Positions 1 through 8,964 of a stretch of 64,000 nucleotides of DNA are shown here, piece after piece. Location: the NCBI GenBank assembly GCA_018715065.1, contig DVMJ01000014.1:13398-77397 (forward strand), written 5' to 3'. Source of the stretch: Fimiplasma intestinipullorum (GTDB lineage: Bacteria; Bacillota_I; Bacilli_A; Erysipelotrichales; Coprobacillaceae). Position numbers and translations under genes: made by a program. Position 1 is the stretch's first letter. Each line of letters starts with the position of its first letter. The notes beneath the pieces were generated by a model, which was not told where the DNA came from, searched no databases, and saw only the letters and a list, made by a program, of their open reading frames with translations.

Positions 1-391
1 AGGCCGGTTCGATGACTAAAGCTGTATTCTCTTCAGCAAAGAGATCAAGAATATCTCCGAGTTCATCACTGGCACCACTGGAAACAAAGATCTCACTGGT
101 ATCCAGATTGATCTGACGTTTGGCATAATATTGCTGGACGGCTTCAAGAAAGAAGGGGGCGCCGCATTCAGGCATATAGCCATGGAAGGTCGGTTTGTTG
201 GCCTGATCGTCAACCGCCTGGTGTAAAGCCTGAATGACAGCATCGCAAAGGGGCAAGGTCACATCTCCAATCCCCAGGCGCAGCATTTTCTGGTCTGGAT
301 GTGCCGCTTGATAAGCATTCGTTTTTTGGGCGATATTGTAGAAAAGATAGGAATCTTTTAAATTCTGATAATGTTTATTGGGTTTAAGCAT
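1..391 (-). CDS. dapL: LL-diaminopimelate aminotransferase, N-terminal part (cut by window edge)
   Basis: Partial gene; about 130 N-terminal residues are inside the window. The translation begins MLKPNKHYQNLKDSYLF and contains LRLGIGDVTLPL and FVSSGASDELGDIL, which fit the PLP-dependent DapL family that makes LL-diaminopimelate from tetrahydrodipicolinate in lysine and peptidoglycan synthesis. Its ATG lies inside the last codons of dapF (8-base overlap), so the two are translationally coupled. A second in-frame ATG at 397 sits too close to the AGGAGAGG ribosome site; the ATG at 391 has about 9 bases of spacing. The rest of the protein, including the PLP lysine, is outside the window. Confidence 0.85.
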   Translation of the reverse strand, partial: MLKPNKHYQNLKDSYLFYNIAQKTNAYQAAHPDQKMLRLGIGDVTLPLCDAVIQALHQAVDDQANKPTFHGYMPECGAPFFLEAVQQYYAKRQINLDTSEIFVSSGASDELGDILDLFAEENTALVIEPA

Positions 392-1184
392 CTTCATTTA
401 CCTCTCCTTCATAGATTGTGGTGGCTGGTCCTTGCATGTTGACATCCCAATGATCATTGATCGTAATGAGAAGGGATCCGCCATCCAGTTGGACCTCAAT
501 GGGCTGGTTAAAGGTACAATAGCCTGCCGCGATGGCTGCGGCTGTGCTGGCACAGGCACCAGTACCGCAGGCCAGCGTCACACCGCTGCCTCTTTCCCAA
601 ACCCGCATTCTCAGGGTGTGCTCGTTGATGACCTGAACAAATTCGACATTGACACCATCCTGAAAGCGGGGATGGTGTTCGATGCGTGGGCCTAGCGTTG
701 TAAGAGGAGCCAAAGAAGCATCCTCTACAAAAATAACGGCATGGGGATTTCCCATGGAGACCGGCTGATAAGTGATTTCAGTCTGTTCAAGGTGGAGCAT
801 AGCCGAAGGACTGACCTTCGCTTTTCCCATATCAACGGATACCGTGCTCACTTTTCCGTTGACTACCTTCAAGTCAAGGGTCTTGATGCCTGAGAGCGTT
901 TCAATCGTCAGTGTGGTTTTTCTTGTATAGCCTTTATCGTAAACATATTTTCCTACACAGCGAATGCCATTTCCGCACATCATGGCTTCACTGCCATCGG
1001 CATTAAAGATCCGCATTTTAAAATCTGCGACATTTGAAGGCAGGATCCAGATCATCCCATCTGAACCGGCACCAAAATGTCGGTCAGAAAGTTGGCGAGA
1101 CAGTTCGCCGGGATCTTTGGGATCTTGGGTATCATAGACATAGAGATAATCATTGCCTAAACCATGCATCTTGGTAAATTTCAT
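384..1184 (-). CDS. dapF: Diaminopimelate epimerase
   Basis: Converts LL- to meso-diaminopimelate, the cell-wall crosslinking residue. Both catalytic cysteine motifs are visible: MMCGNGIRCVGKY in the N-terminal half and LACGTGACAS in the C-terminal half; the N-terminus FTKMHGLGNDY is typical. About 266 residues, normal for the family. I place the start at the ATG at 1184 because the GAGG ribosome site is 8 bases upstream; the GTG at 1193 would overlap it. It follows pyrG by a short gap and overlaps dapL, so the pathway step before it and this step are co-expressed. Confidence 0.95.
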   Translation of the reverse strand: MKFTKMHGLGNDYLYVYDTQDPKDPGELSRQLSDRHFGAGSDGMIWILPSNVADFKMRIFNADGSEAMMCGNGIRCVGKYVYDKGYTRKTTLTIETLSGIKTLDLKVVNGKVSTVSVDMGKAKVSPSAMLHLEQTEITYQPVSMGNPHAVIFVEDASLAPLTTLGPRIEHHPRFQDGVNVEFVQVINEHTLRMRVWERGSGVTLACGTGACASTAAAIAAGYCTFNQPIEVQLDGGSLLITINDHWDVNMQGPATTIYEGEVNEDA

Positions 1185-1202
1185 GGGGAACACCTCTTTC
1201 TT

Positions 1203-2807
1203 TTATTGTTCGGCTTTGTGTAAAGCTGCTTCAATGAATCCTTTGAATAGTGGGTGGGTGCGGTTAGGCCGAGATTTGAATTCAGGATGGAATTGGACAC
1301 CCACAAAGAAATCATGATCGGTCAGTTCGACGGTTTCGACGAGCTTTCCATCCGGCGAAACACCGGAGATCGTCAGACCATGCCCTCTAAGCAGATCACG
1401 ATAGTCGTTATTGAATTCATAACGATGACGATGTCTTTCAGAAATCATCTTTTCCTGATAACAGCGCATCATCGTTGTATTCTCATCGATAAAGCACGGA
1501 TAGGCGCCCAAACGCAGCGTCCCACCTTTGTTGATTTCGTCATTTTGGCCTGGCATAAAGTCAATGACCTTGTTTTCACAGTTGTCATCAAATTCACCCG
1601 AGTTTGCATCGCTTAAGCCAGCGACATGGCGGGCATATTCGATGACGGCAATCTGCATGCCAAGGCAAATACCAAAGTAAGGGATATGATGCTCTCTGGC
1701 ATACTGACACGCTAAGATCATCCCTTCGATACCGCGCTGACCAAAGCCGCCTGGTACGATGATCCCATCAAGATCCTGAAGCAGGCTTGCGGTACTTTCT
1801 TTCGTGATGTGTTCGGCATCGATCCAATGAATATGCACTTCGGCATCTGTAGCATATCCGGCGTGCTGGAGTGCTTCGGCTACCGACAGGTAGGCATCAT
1901 GCAGCTGGATATATTTTCCGACCAGTCCAATCTCTACATTTTTCTTTAAGTTCTTGATCTTTTGAACCATCTCGATCCATTCGCTCAGGTCAGGTTCTGG
2001 TGCATCGATGCCCAGTTCCCGGCAGACGACACTTGAAAAATGAGCCGTTTCCAGCATGAGTGGCGCTTCATAGAGACAAGGCAAGGTAATATTTTCAATC
2101 ACACAGTCTTTTTTGACATTACAGAACATTGAGATCTTATTGAAGATCGATTCTTCCAATGGCTCGTCGCAGCGCAGAACAATAATGTTAGGATTGATTC
2201 CCATGCTTTGCAGTTCTTTGACAGAATGCTGGGTAGGTTTAGATTTATGCTCACCTGAACCGGAAATATAAGGAACCAGTGTGACGTGGATCAGCAAGCT
2301 ATTCTCACGACCGACTTCCAGCATGATCTGACGTACAGCTTCTAAAAATGGTTGTGATTCGATATCCCCGATGGTTCCGCCAATTTCAGTAATGATGACA
2401 TCGGCATCAGTCTGGCGGCCTACTCGATAGACAAAATCCTTGATCTCATTGGTAATATGGGGGATGACCTGAACGGTGGATCCCAGGTATTTTCCCTGAC
2501 GTTCTTTATTTAAGACATTCCAGTAGACCTTTCCGGTAGTCAGGTTGGAATATTTATTTAAGTTTTCGTCGATGAAGCGTTCATAATGTCCGAGATCCAG
2601 GTCGGTCTCAGCACCGTCCTCTGTAACGAAGACCTCACCGTGCTGGTAGGGACTCATCGTTCCCGGGTCAACATTGATGTAAGGATCCAGTTTTTGAGCG
2701 GTCACCTTTAGGCCGCGGGCTTTCAGCAGACGTCCGAGTGATGCGGCAGTGATTCCTTTACCTAGACCGGAAACTACGCCTCCAGTTACAAAAATATACT
2801 TTGTCAT
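1203..2807 (-). CDS. pyrG: CTP synthase
   Basis: Makes CTP from UTP using glutamine nitrogen. 534 residues, the usual length. The N-terminal amidoligase domain starts with the P-loop GGVVSGLGKGITAASLG; the C-terminal class I glutamine amidotransferase domain carries the nucleophile Cys in FGICLGMQ near residue 380 and the HPEF His/Glu motif near the end. Start codon is 3 bases after the stop of the ANTAR regulator gene. Location in a glnA-led operon links a glutamine-consuming enzyme to glutamine supply. Confidence 0.97.
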   Translation of the reverse strand: MTKYIFVTGGVVSGLGKGITAASLGRLLKARGLKVTAQKLDPYINVDPGTMSPYQHGEVFVTEDGAETDLDLGHYERFIDENLNKYSNLTTGKVYWNVLNKERQGKYLGSTVQVIPHITNEIKDFVYRVGRQTDADVIITEIGGTIGDIESQPFLEAVRQIMLEVGRENSLLIHVTLVPYISGSGEHKSKPTQHSVKELQSMGINPNIIVLRCDEPLEESIFNKISMFCNVKKDCVIENITLPCLYEAPLMLETAHFSSVVCRELGIDAPEPDLSEWIEMVQKIKNLKKNVEIGLVGKYIQLHDAYLSVAEALQHAGYATDAEVHIHWIDAEHITKESTASLLQDLDGIIVPGGFGQRGIEGMILACQYAREHHIPYFGICLGMQIAVIEYARHVAGLSDANSGEFDDNCENKVIDFMPGQNDEINKGGTLRLGAYPCFIDENTTMMRCYQEKMISERHRHRYEFNNDYRDLLRGHGLTISGVSPDGKLVETVELTDHDFFVGVQFHPEFKSRPNRTHPLFKGFIEAALHKAEQ

Positions 2808-2810
2808 TGT

Positions 2811-3398
2811 TTACTCCTCCTTATATTGCTTAATGATCATGATCGCCAGTGTTTTACGCGTGATGCACTGATCCATGGCTTTTTTTTCAATATAGCGATG
2901 GGCGCTGGCTTCGCTCATCCCTCTGTTTTCAATCAGCAGCCATTTGGCCTGGTTGACTAAACGAATCTCCTGCATTTTCTCTTCAATCGTTGCATTTTTC
3001 TGTTCCAGGCGTTTGAGTCTTTCCCGTGTCGCAAGAACAAATTGCAGTGCCTGCAGCAGGACCTGAGTCGTTGTCGGCTTCGCTACCACATAAACGCCTC
3101 GTTCAGTCAGTCGGCTTTCCAGGTGGATAAACTGTTCCTGGCGAACAAGGAGCAGAATTCCGCAAGCGGTGCGGTCGGCCATATCTAAAGCTAACTCAAT
3201 ACTGCTTTCTTCATTGGCGGCCGTATTAATAAGAATGACATCAAAGCTTTCTTCGATGATCCGCCGCCTGGCGTCGGAGGCATCTTTCACAAAGACGGGT
3301 GAAGCAAAGCGACTGGCCGGTAAACGCGAAACGAGCATTTCGTTAAAACGCTGGGCTGGTGAAACTACCAGTAAACGATGGATGATGGGTTGAGACAT
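2811..3398 (-). CDS. ANTAR-domain response regulator (NasT/NitR-like)
   Basis: 195 residues. The first ~120 residues resemble a receiver fold without a clear canonical phospho-acceptor set; a coiled segment (ERLKRLEQKNATIEEKMQE) leads into a C-terminal ANTAR domain with VNQAKWLLIENRGMSE and AHRYIEKKAMD. ANTAR proteins bind paired RNA hairpins and prevent transcription termination. It lies 14 bases downstream of glnA, the arrangement described for clostridial glnA-NitR. The glnA leader contains an intrinsic terminator, which is the obvious candidate target; that link is inference. Confidence 0.88.
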   Translation of the reverse strand: MSQPIIHRLLVVSPAQRFNEMLVSRLPASRFASPVFVKDASDARRRIIEESFDVILINTAANEESSIELALDMADRTACGILLLVRQEQFIHLESRLTERGVYVVAKPTTTQVLLQALQFVLATRERLKRLEQKNATIEEKMQEIRLVNQAKWLLIENRGMSEASAHRYIEKKAMDQCITRKTLAIMIIKQYKEE

Positions 3399-3412
3399 AG
3401 GAATTCCTCGCT

Positions 3413-4612
3413 TTATTCTTCCGTGTAGGCCAAGAGAATAGCCAAAGGCAGATGCTCTTTTAAAAACAGACTTTCTTTTGCCAGCTTTTTAGCTTCCTTC
3501 AGACTTCCTGGCAGTTTAGGCAGATCGCGCTGCGTTTCAAAAAGGTTCTCGTTTACCGCCGGTGGCAGAACGGCCTGTGTACGGATGCCTTCCATGCCTG
3601 CTTCCATTAGTAAGGAATAGGCTAAATAGGGATTACACAAAGGATCGGGCGAACGCACTTCAGCGCGTCGGTAGAGTCCCTTGGCAGCTGGAATACGGAT
3701 CAGCTGGGAACGATTTTCACTGGACCAGCTGATATAGCGTGGCGCTTTCTGCTGCCCAAGCCGATGATAGGAACGTTTTTTAGGATTGAGGAAAAGGGTC
3801 ATCTCAGCTATGCGATTCAAGATACCGGCCAGTACGGGTTCCATGATGGAAGTTTCAGATGTAGATGTAACAGAGAAATTGATGTGCATGCCGTTACCCG
3901 GCCAAGTGGCAACGGGTTTAGGACCAAAATCCGCATACAGACCGGAATGGGCAGCAATCGTATTGACCACTGCTCGAAAAGTTATGGCATTATCGGCAGC
4001 GCATAGCGGTTCGGCATAGCGGAAGTCGATTTCATTTTGACCGGGTCCTTCTTCGTGGTGAGAACTCTCCGGTTCGATCCCCATTTGTTCGAGGGTCAAG
4101 CAGATCTCTCGGCGGACATTCTCTCCTTTGTCCAGCGGTGCGATATCCATATAGCCGGCATGGTCATAAGGCTCTTTTAAAGGATTCCCGCTTTCATCTG
4201 TTTTAAAGAGGTAAAATTCCATTTCTGAACCAAAGGCAAAAGTGATCCCCATGTCCTTGGCTTTTTGAATGCTTTTTTGAAGCAGATAACGGGTGTCCGC
4301 TTCGATCGGCCGCCCGTCAGGATCACATACCGTACAGTACATGCGCACGACCCGCCCATGGTCAGGTCGCCATGGTAAGAAAGACAAGGTCGAGGTATCC
4401 GGATGCAGGAATACATCTGAATGCGTTATGTTGCCAAAACCTGCGATCGCAGAAGCATCAATGGCGATGCCGTAGGTGAAGGCACGATCCAATTCTTGAG
4501 GCATGATCGATATGTTTTTTTGAGTACCATAAATATCTGTAAAAGCCAGTCGAATAAACTTGACGTCTTCTTCAATGACGAATTGTTTGATTTCTTCCTG
4601 GGTGTAGTTCAT
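3413..4612 (-). CDS. glnA: Glutamine synthetase, short type
   Basis: Assimilates ammonium into glutamine. Active-site motifs are present: GSEMEFYLF, NEIDFRYAEPL, GMHINFSV, and the ATP/phosphate stretch ENRSQLIRIPAAKG with RRAEVRSPDPLCNPYLA. At 399 residues it is some 40 residues shorter at the C-terminus than standard GSI-alpha enzymes (about 440) and ends LPLAILLAYTEE; the usual C-terminal helix with the regulatory region is absent. I see no frameshift, so this looks like a genuine short variant. First gene of the operon, with its own sigma-A-like promoter and a terminator-bearing leader. Confidence 0.9.
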   Translation of the reverse strand: MNYTQEEIKQFVIEEDVKFIRLAFTDIYGTQKNISIMPQELDRAFTYGIAIDASAIAGFGNITHSDVFLHPDTSTLSFLPWRPDHGRVVRMYCTVCDPDGRPIEADTRYLLQKSIQKAKDMGITFAFGSEMEFYLFKTDESGNPLKEPYDHAGYMDIAPLDKGENVRREICLTLEQMGIEPESSHHEEGPGQNEIDFRYAEPLCAADNAITFRAVVNTIAAHSGLYADFGPKPVATWPGNGMHINFSVTSTSETSIMEPVLAGILNRIAEMTLFLNPKKRSYHRLGQQKAPRYISWSSENRSQLIRIPAAKGLYRRAEVRSPDPLCNPYLAYSLLMEAGMEGIRTQAVLPPAVNENLFETQRDLPKLPGSLKEAKKLAKESLFLKEHLPLAILLAYTEE

Positions 4613-4626
4613 GTTTTTTCCTCCTT

Positions 4627-4691
4627 AAAAAAAGGGGCAAAGATGCCATTCATAGAGATAGGTTTCCCATGATGAATGAACGCCTTTGCCC
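4627..4691 (-). terminator. Intrinsic terminator/attenuator in the glnA leader
   Basis: On the minus strand GGGCAAAG (4691-4684) pairs with CTTTGCCC (4642-4635); inside it CATTCAT pairs with ATGAATG. The stem is followed by seven T (4633-4627) and directly by the glnA ribosome site. It lies between a consensus promoter and the start codon, so it must be read through for glnA expression. A leader terminator in front of an operon that encodes an ANTAR antiterminator suggests autoregulated attenuation. Confidence 0.75.
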
Positions 4692-4702
4692 ATTGATACC
4701 TA

Positions 4703-4732
4703 ATTATAATGTTGGGAAGAGCGGTTTGTCAA
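4703..4732 (-). promoter_or_regulatory. Promoter of the glnA operon
   Basis: TTGACA at 4732-4727 and TATAAT at 4708-4703, spacing 18, both perfect sigma-A hexamers. Transcription would begin about 5 bases before the leader hairpin, so essentially the whole leader is the terminator structure. Confidence 0.8.
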
Positions 4733-4802
4733 TAAAATTTGATAAATATTTATAAAAGTAAGAAGAACACCTTATTTATTCAGGATGACTGGCTAAAATG
4801 AA

Positions 4803-4827
4803 AACGACTGCCATTTTGACAGTCGTT
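4803..4827 (-). terminator. Terminator after the CofE-like gene
   Basis: Inverted repeat AACGACTG...CAGTCGTT followed on the minus strand by a T-rich stretch; lies just after the stop codon of the CofE-like gene. Confidence 0.7.
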
Positions 4828-4840
4828 GATGGTTAAAAAA

Positions 4841-5641
4841 TTAAGCTTCTTTTGGTTTTTTAGGGACAAAAGGTTCAGGTTCTTTGCCAGTGATATCGCG
4901 GATCACGATAAATGGTGTTAATTCGTTGTCCTGTCCGGCAGGATTATCCTGAATGCGGGCAGCCAGTTTTTCGTCTGGAATAGCATCAAGGACATCAGAT
5001 TTCCCCAGTACTTCAACACTGATATCGTTGGCATCAACGATCATCATCGGAATCTGACAAGCAGCATAGATCTCATTGCAGACTTTTTTCGGTTCGCGTG
5101 GAATCAATGTTGCCATGGTATGGTATGTATCGAAAGCAGAGTGAGCGTAGAAACCATCAATACCAGCACATTCCTCACCTAAAATGGCATAGAATACGCC
5201 GCGTTTACCAATCAGTTTACCAAAGACACCGGCAATACCGGCGAAAATGACTTTAGGTAAGCCCTTCATATCAATCATCAGCTGTAATTTGTATGGTTCT
5301 GTGATCCCAATCCCGCTATCTGTTTTTTTACCAAATTTAGACATGAAACGCGTGAACCAGGAAAGTTTCATATCTTCCATACGTACGACGTTTTTTTGGC
5401 ACATGGCAATGACCTTCTCACTCACGCTCAGCATATCGCCTTCTTGAATGAAAGGCACGACATAGCGCTTCATCAGTTCGATATAATCTTCACCGACTTC
5501 AATAAAGTGGGTCTTGATCCCATAACGTTCATAAGTACGACCGTCGACTTCGATCGTGCCGCGAATATAATATTCAATCTCGCCAAGCTGACGATGATTG
5601 ACTTCTTCGTTGAGGTTGCCCTCATATAAATATTTAACCAT
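4841..5641 (-). CDS. Coenzyme F420:L-glutamate ligase-like (CofE-family) protein
   Basis: 266 residues resembling the CofE/F420-0:gamma-glutamyl ligase fold as found in Firmicutes that do not make F420: RYGIKTHFIEVGEDY at the N-terminus, QEGDMLSVSEKVIAMCQ (the SEKVVA-like motif), and DANDISVEVLG with the Asp/Asn metal-site region near the C-terminus. The family ligates glutamate to an acidic acceptor with GTP; the acceptor here is unknown. It has its own ribosome site (AAAGGAG) and is separated from glnA by a terminator and the glnA promoter, so it is a separate unit. Confidence 0.7.
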   Translation of the reverse strand: MVKYLYEGNLNEEVNHRQLGEIEYYIRGTIEVDGRTYERYGIKTHFIEVGEDYIELMKRYVVPFIQEGDMLSVSEKVIAMCQKNVVRMEDMKLSWFTRFMSKFGKKTDSGIGITEPYKLQLMIDMKGLPKVIFAGIAGVFGKLIGKRGVFYAILGEECAGIDGFYAHSAFDTYHTMATLIPREPKKVCNEIYAACQIPMMIVDANDISVEVLGKSDVLDAIPDEKLAARIQDNPAGQDNELTPFIVIRDITGKEPEPFVPKKPKEA

Positions 5642-5959
5642 GTTGTTGCTCCTTTATCTGGTTTTCACTATACGTGTCAGGCGAAGACAGATCAAAAAGA
5701 ATTGGATCGAGTGTCACTTTTATAATCGTATGTCAATAAGCTATTGTTGCTTGTTTTTCCGCCTAATCAATACATTTATCATTCCTTACCTATCTTAAAT
5801 TATAATGATTCTGTTGTCAAGGACAAAGCGAAGAGGCCATTCATTAAAAAAGGAATGCATTGTCTTTGAATTTGCTTTTGGTGGGCTTGGAAAGATTTTG
5901 CTTTTTCATAACGAAAGCGCTATAATAAAAATGAAATTGAGCGGAAAGGGGATTTTAAT
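5642..5959. promoter_or_regulatory. Divergent intergenic region with the MATE gene promoter
   Basis: 318 bases without a gene. On the plus strand TTGCTT (5898-5903) and TATAAT (5921-5926) with 17-base spacing precede the MATE gene. On the minus strand an ATTATAATTTAAG box near 5800 may serve the CofE-like gene, but its -35 is weak. I see no hairpin of note. Confidence 0.55.
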
Positions 5960-7327
5960 TTGTTTAAATTACAGGTAGATCTGACAAAGGATCCAATCTT
6001 AAAAGCGCTTTTTGCCTTTGCCTTACCTCTGTTTTTGTCCAATCTTTTCCAGCAGTTCTATAATACGATGGATACGATGATCGTTGGTTATTTTTTGGGG
6101 GACACATCGTTAGCGGCTGTGGGAGCCGGCAGTTCCATCTACGAACTGTTAGTGGGATTTGCCTTAGGTGTAGGGAACGGCTTAAGCATCGTGATTGCCA
6201 GGGCATATGGAGCCAGGGATGAACAACAGATCAAGAAAGCGGTTGGTGGTTCGATTTGGATTGGTCTAGGATTAACGGCGGTCATCATGATGATTGCGTT
6301 ATTCGCTTTACGACCTTTATTGATGCTGCTAAATACACCAGCCAACATCATCGATGAGTCCTATGCGTACATTTCCTGGATCACTTTTTTTGTGGGGGTC
6401 ATGTTTGCCTACAATCTTTGTGCGGGACTATTAAGAGCTATTGGTAACTCGGTCATGCCATTAGTCTTCTTAATTATTTCCTCTATCCTGAATATTATTC
6501 TGGATATTGTTTTGATCACTTCATTTCAGCTTGGCGTTGCGGGAGCTGCCATAGCCACGGTGATCAGTCAGGGAATCAGCTGCCTTTTATGTATTGCTTA
6601 TATCAGACAAAAAGCGCCTGTTCTGATTCCTAAAAAGGAACATTTTCGTTTTGAAGCGGCCCTCTATAAAGAACTGTTAGGTCAGGGCTTCTCAATGGGC
6701 TTTATGATGTCGATTGTTTCGACAGGGACAGTTATTTTGCAGAGTGCGATTAACGATTTCGGGTATCTGATCATTGCCGGACATACGACAGCACGTAAAC
6801 TGAATAGTTTTTGTGCGATGCCGGCAACTGCTTTTGCGATGGCTCTTTCGACTTTTGTATCGCAAAATAAGGGTGCCGATCAGCCGGAACGGATTCGTGA
6901 TGGTGTACGAATTGCCAATACGATCAGTGCCGTCATGGCTGTCTTTATTAGCGTTGTATTATGGTTGGCAGCTCCAACATTGGTGCGTTTTTTGTCTGGT
7001 TCGAGTGAGAGCGTTGTGATCGATAACGGCGCACGTTATCTCATGATCAACGCACCATTCTATTCTGTTTTGGGTATTCTTCTGAACCTTCGAAATTCAT
7101 TGCAGGGCTTGGGACGCAAGATCATTCCATTGATCTCCAGCGTCATCGAATTTTGTGGTAAGATCGTGTTTGTCTGGCTGTTCATTCCTGTTTTGGGGTA
7201 TTTAGGAGTGATCATCTGTGAACCGGTCATCTGGTGCTGCATGTGTCTGCAGTTAGCTTATAGCTTTTACCATGATCCATATATTCGCGAGCACAAGGTG
7301 CCTAGAAAGAAGCGTGTTCGCTTATGA
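5960..7327 (+). CDS. MATE family efflux transporter
   Basis: 455 residues, about 12 membrane segments. N-terminal motif KALFAFALPLFLSNLFQQFYN and the NTMDTMIVGYFLG / AAVGAGSSIYELLVGFALG repeat are characteristic of DinF/NorM-type MATE antiporters that export cationic drugs or metabolites with Na+ or H+. Start codon is TTG at 5960, chosen because GGAAAGGGG lies just upstream. Overlaps the next gene by ATGA, forming a small operon with pcp. Confidence 0.92.
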   Translation: MFKLQVDLTKDPILKALFAFALPLFLSNLFQQFYNTMDTMIVGYFLGDTSLAAVGAGSSIYELLVGFALGVGNGLSIVIARAYGARDEQQIKKAVGGSIWIGLGLTAVIMMIALFALRPLLMLLNTPANIIDESYAYISWITFFVGVMFAYNLCAGLLRAIGNSVMPLVFLIISSILNIILDIVLITSFQLGVAGAAIATVISQGISCLLCIAYIRQKAPVLIPKKEHFRFEAALYKELLGQGFSMGFMMSIVSTGTVILQSAINDFGYLIIAGHTTARKLNSFCAMPATAFAMALSTFVSQNKGADQPERIRDGVRIANTISAVMAVFISVVLWLAAPTLVRFLSGSSESVVIDNGARYLMINAPFYSVLGILLNLRNSLQGLGRKIIPLISSVIEFCGKIVFVWLFIPVLGYLGVIICEPVIWCCMCLQLAYSFYHDPYIREHKVPRKKRVRL

Positions 7328-7932
7328 AGATCCTTGTTACTGGTTTTGATGCTTTTGGTTCGCATGCCTTGAATCCAGCAAGTCTGATCCTGGACGCTTT
7401 GCCCGATACACTTGAGGAAACGTCCATTCTGACGCAGAAGATCCCAACCGTTGCCTATCAGTCGCTGCATTTGATTGAGAAGCGTATTGAAAGTGATCGT
7501 CCAGATATGATCCTCTCCATTGGACAGGCCGGTGGACGTGCAGAGATCACTTTGGAGCGTATCGGCATCAATCTCAATGATTTTCGTATTCCTGATAATG
7601 CCGGTCAGCAGCCACAAAATTCCCCGGTATTTGCGGATGGACCGGATGCCTATTTTACTAATCTGCCTATTTTGGCTATCCTTCAGCATTTACGTGAAAA
7701 GAAGATTCCGTGTGCCATCTCCAATAGCGCTGGGACGTTTGTCTGCAATCACGTTTTGTATGGTGTACGTTATTATTGTGAGCACCATGCGCCTGATATC
7801 CTAAGCGGTTTTGTTCATGTGCCATACCTGCCTGAACAGACATTGGATAACCATCAGCCAAGCATGAGTTTAGAGATGCAAAAACAGGCCATCATCGAGA
7901 TAATGAAGGCCATGATCAAAGAAAGGAAGTGA
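7324..7932 (+). CDS. pcp: Pyroglutamyl-peptidase I
   Basis: Removes N-terminal pyroglutamate from peptides in the cytosol. 202 residues, normal for the C15 family. KILVTGFDAFG at the start, catalytic Glu in RAEITLERIGIN, nucleophile Cys in NSAGTFVCNHVLYG and His in FVHVPYLPEQ are all visible. ATGA overlap with the MATE gene and 4-base gap to the sugar kinase show co-transcription. Confidence 0.95.
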   Translation: MKILVTGFDAFGSHALNPASLILDALPDTLEETSILTQKIPTVAYQSLHLIEKRIESDRPDMILSIGQAGGRAEITLERIGINLNDFRIPDNAGQQPQNSPVFADGPDAYFTNLPILAILQHLREKKIPCAISNSAGTFVCNHVLYGVRYYCEHHAPDILSGFVHVPYLPEQTLDNHQPSMSLEMQKQAIIEIMKAMIKERK

Positions 7933-7936
7933 TGTC

Positions 7937-8953
7937 ATGAAAATTTTAACTTTTGGAGAAATGATGCTGCGCTTAAAACCCCCTCTTCATGAACGGATCC
8001 TGCAAGCGAACCAGTTTGAAGCTGCCTATGGTGGATCAGAAGCCAATGTGGCGGTCTCACTGGCGCTGATGGGCGATGAAGTGGCTTATTTAACCAAGTT
8101 ACCCACTCATTTTCTAGGACAGGCGGCATTGAATCAGCTGCGCAGCTATGGCGTGGATACGTCCAGGATCATCCGCCAAGAGGGACGACTGGGGATCTAC
8201 TTTTTTGAAAAAGGAGCAAGTATCCGCTCGACCAACGTGATCTATGATCGTAAGGACAGTGTCATGGCCCTGAGCCAGGCAGAAGATTATGCCTGGGATG
8301 CGCTGTTTCAGGGAATCGATCTCTTCTATTTTTCCGGTATTACACCAGCTATTTCAGATGAATTGGCGCGCGCCTGTTTAGAAGCATGTCAGTACTGCCA
8401 GGCCCATGGAATCACGGTCGCTTGTGATCTGAACTATCGAGGAAAGTTATGGTCAACCCAAAAGGCGCAGCAGGTCATGCGCGAGATTTTACCTTATGTC
8501 AAGATCTGCATGGCTCATGATGAAGATTTTGAGCAGGTCTTAGGGATCCAGGCGTATGATGGAGATGAAACACGCGGCATTGAACAGCTGGAAAGCTACC
8601 GGCAGGCAATGGCGAAGGTACGGGAGCGTTATCCGAATATGCAGATGGTGGCCAGTGTTGTGCGCAATATTCATTCGGTGGAAAACAGTCAGTGGATGGG
8701 TGTCTTGCTGGATGATGAAGGCTACGTGACTTCTGCGGTTTATGATATGCATGTGATGGAAGGCGTTGGAGGCGGCGATGCTTTTGGCGCTGGCCTGATA
8801 CACGGACTGATTCATCATTATGACCGCCAGCAATTGATCGACTATGCGATGGCGGCGAGTGTGTTGAAATTGACGATTCATGGTGACTTTAATCTGAATA
8901 CAGAAGCTGAGATCATGAATGTGATGTCAAAAGGAAAGAAAATGCAAAGATAG
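7937..8953 (+). CDS. kdgK: PfkB-family sugar kinase, probably 2-dehydro-3-deoxygluconokinase
   Basis: 338 residues. LTFGEMMLRLKPP at the N-terminus and GGSEANVAVSLALMG form the ribokinase-family substrate region; GVGGGDAFGAGL near residue 280 holds the catalytic Asp and anion hole. The N-terminal pattern GEMMLRL is typical of KDG kinases, which phosphorylate 2-keto-3-deoxygluconate, but no uronate pathway genes lie nearby, so the substrate is not certain. Strong ribosome site AAAGGAAGTGATG. Confidence 0.8.
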   Translation: MKILTFGEMMLRLKPPLHERILQANQFEAAYGGSEANVAVSLALMGDEVAYLTKLPTHFLGQAALNQLRSYGVDTSRIIRQEGRLGIYFFEKGASIRSTNVIYDRKDSVMALSQAEDYAWDALFQGIDLFYFSGITPAISDELARACLEACQYCQAHGITVACDLNYRGKLWSTQKAQQVMREILPYVKICMAHDEDFEQVLGIQAYDGDETRGIEQLESYRQAMAKVRERYPNMQMVASVVRNIHSVENSQWMGVLLDDEGYVTSAVYDMHVMEGVGGGDAFGAGLIHGLIHHYDRQQLIDYAMAASVLKLTIHGDFNLNTEAEIMNVMSKGKKMQR

Positions 8954-8964
8954 GAGGATGGACA

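Noticed and set aside
4613..4702. T-box or amino-acid riboswitch before glnA
   Set aside because: The leader is only about 80 bases and consists of the terminator; there is no T-box sequence or aptamer-sized fold.
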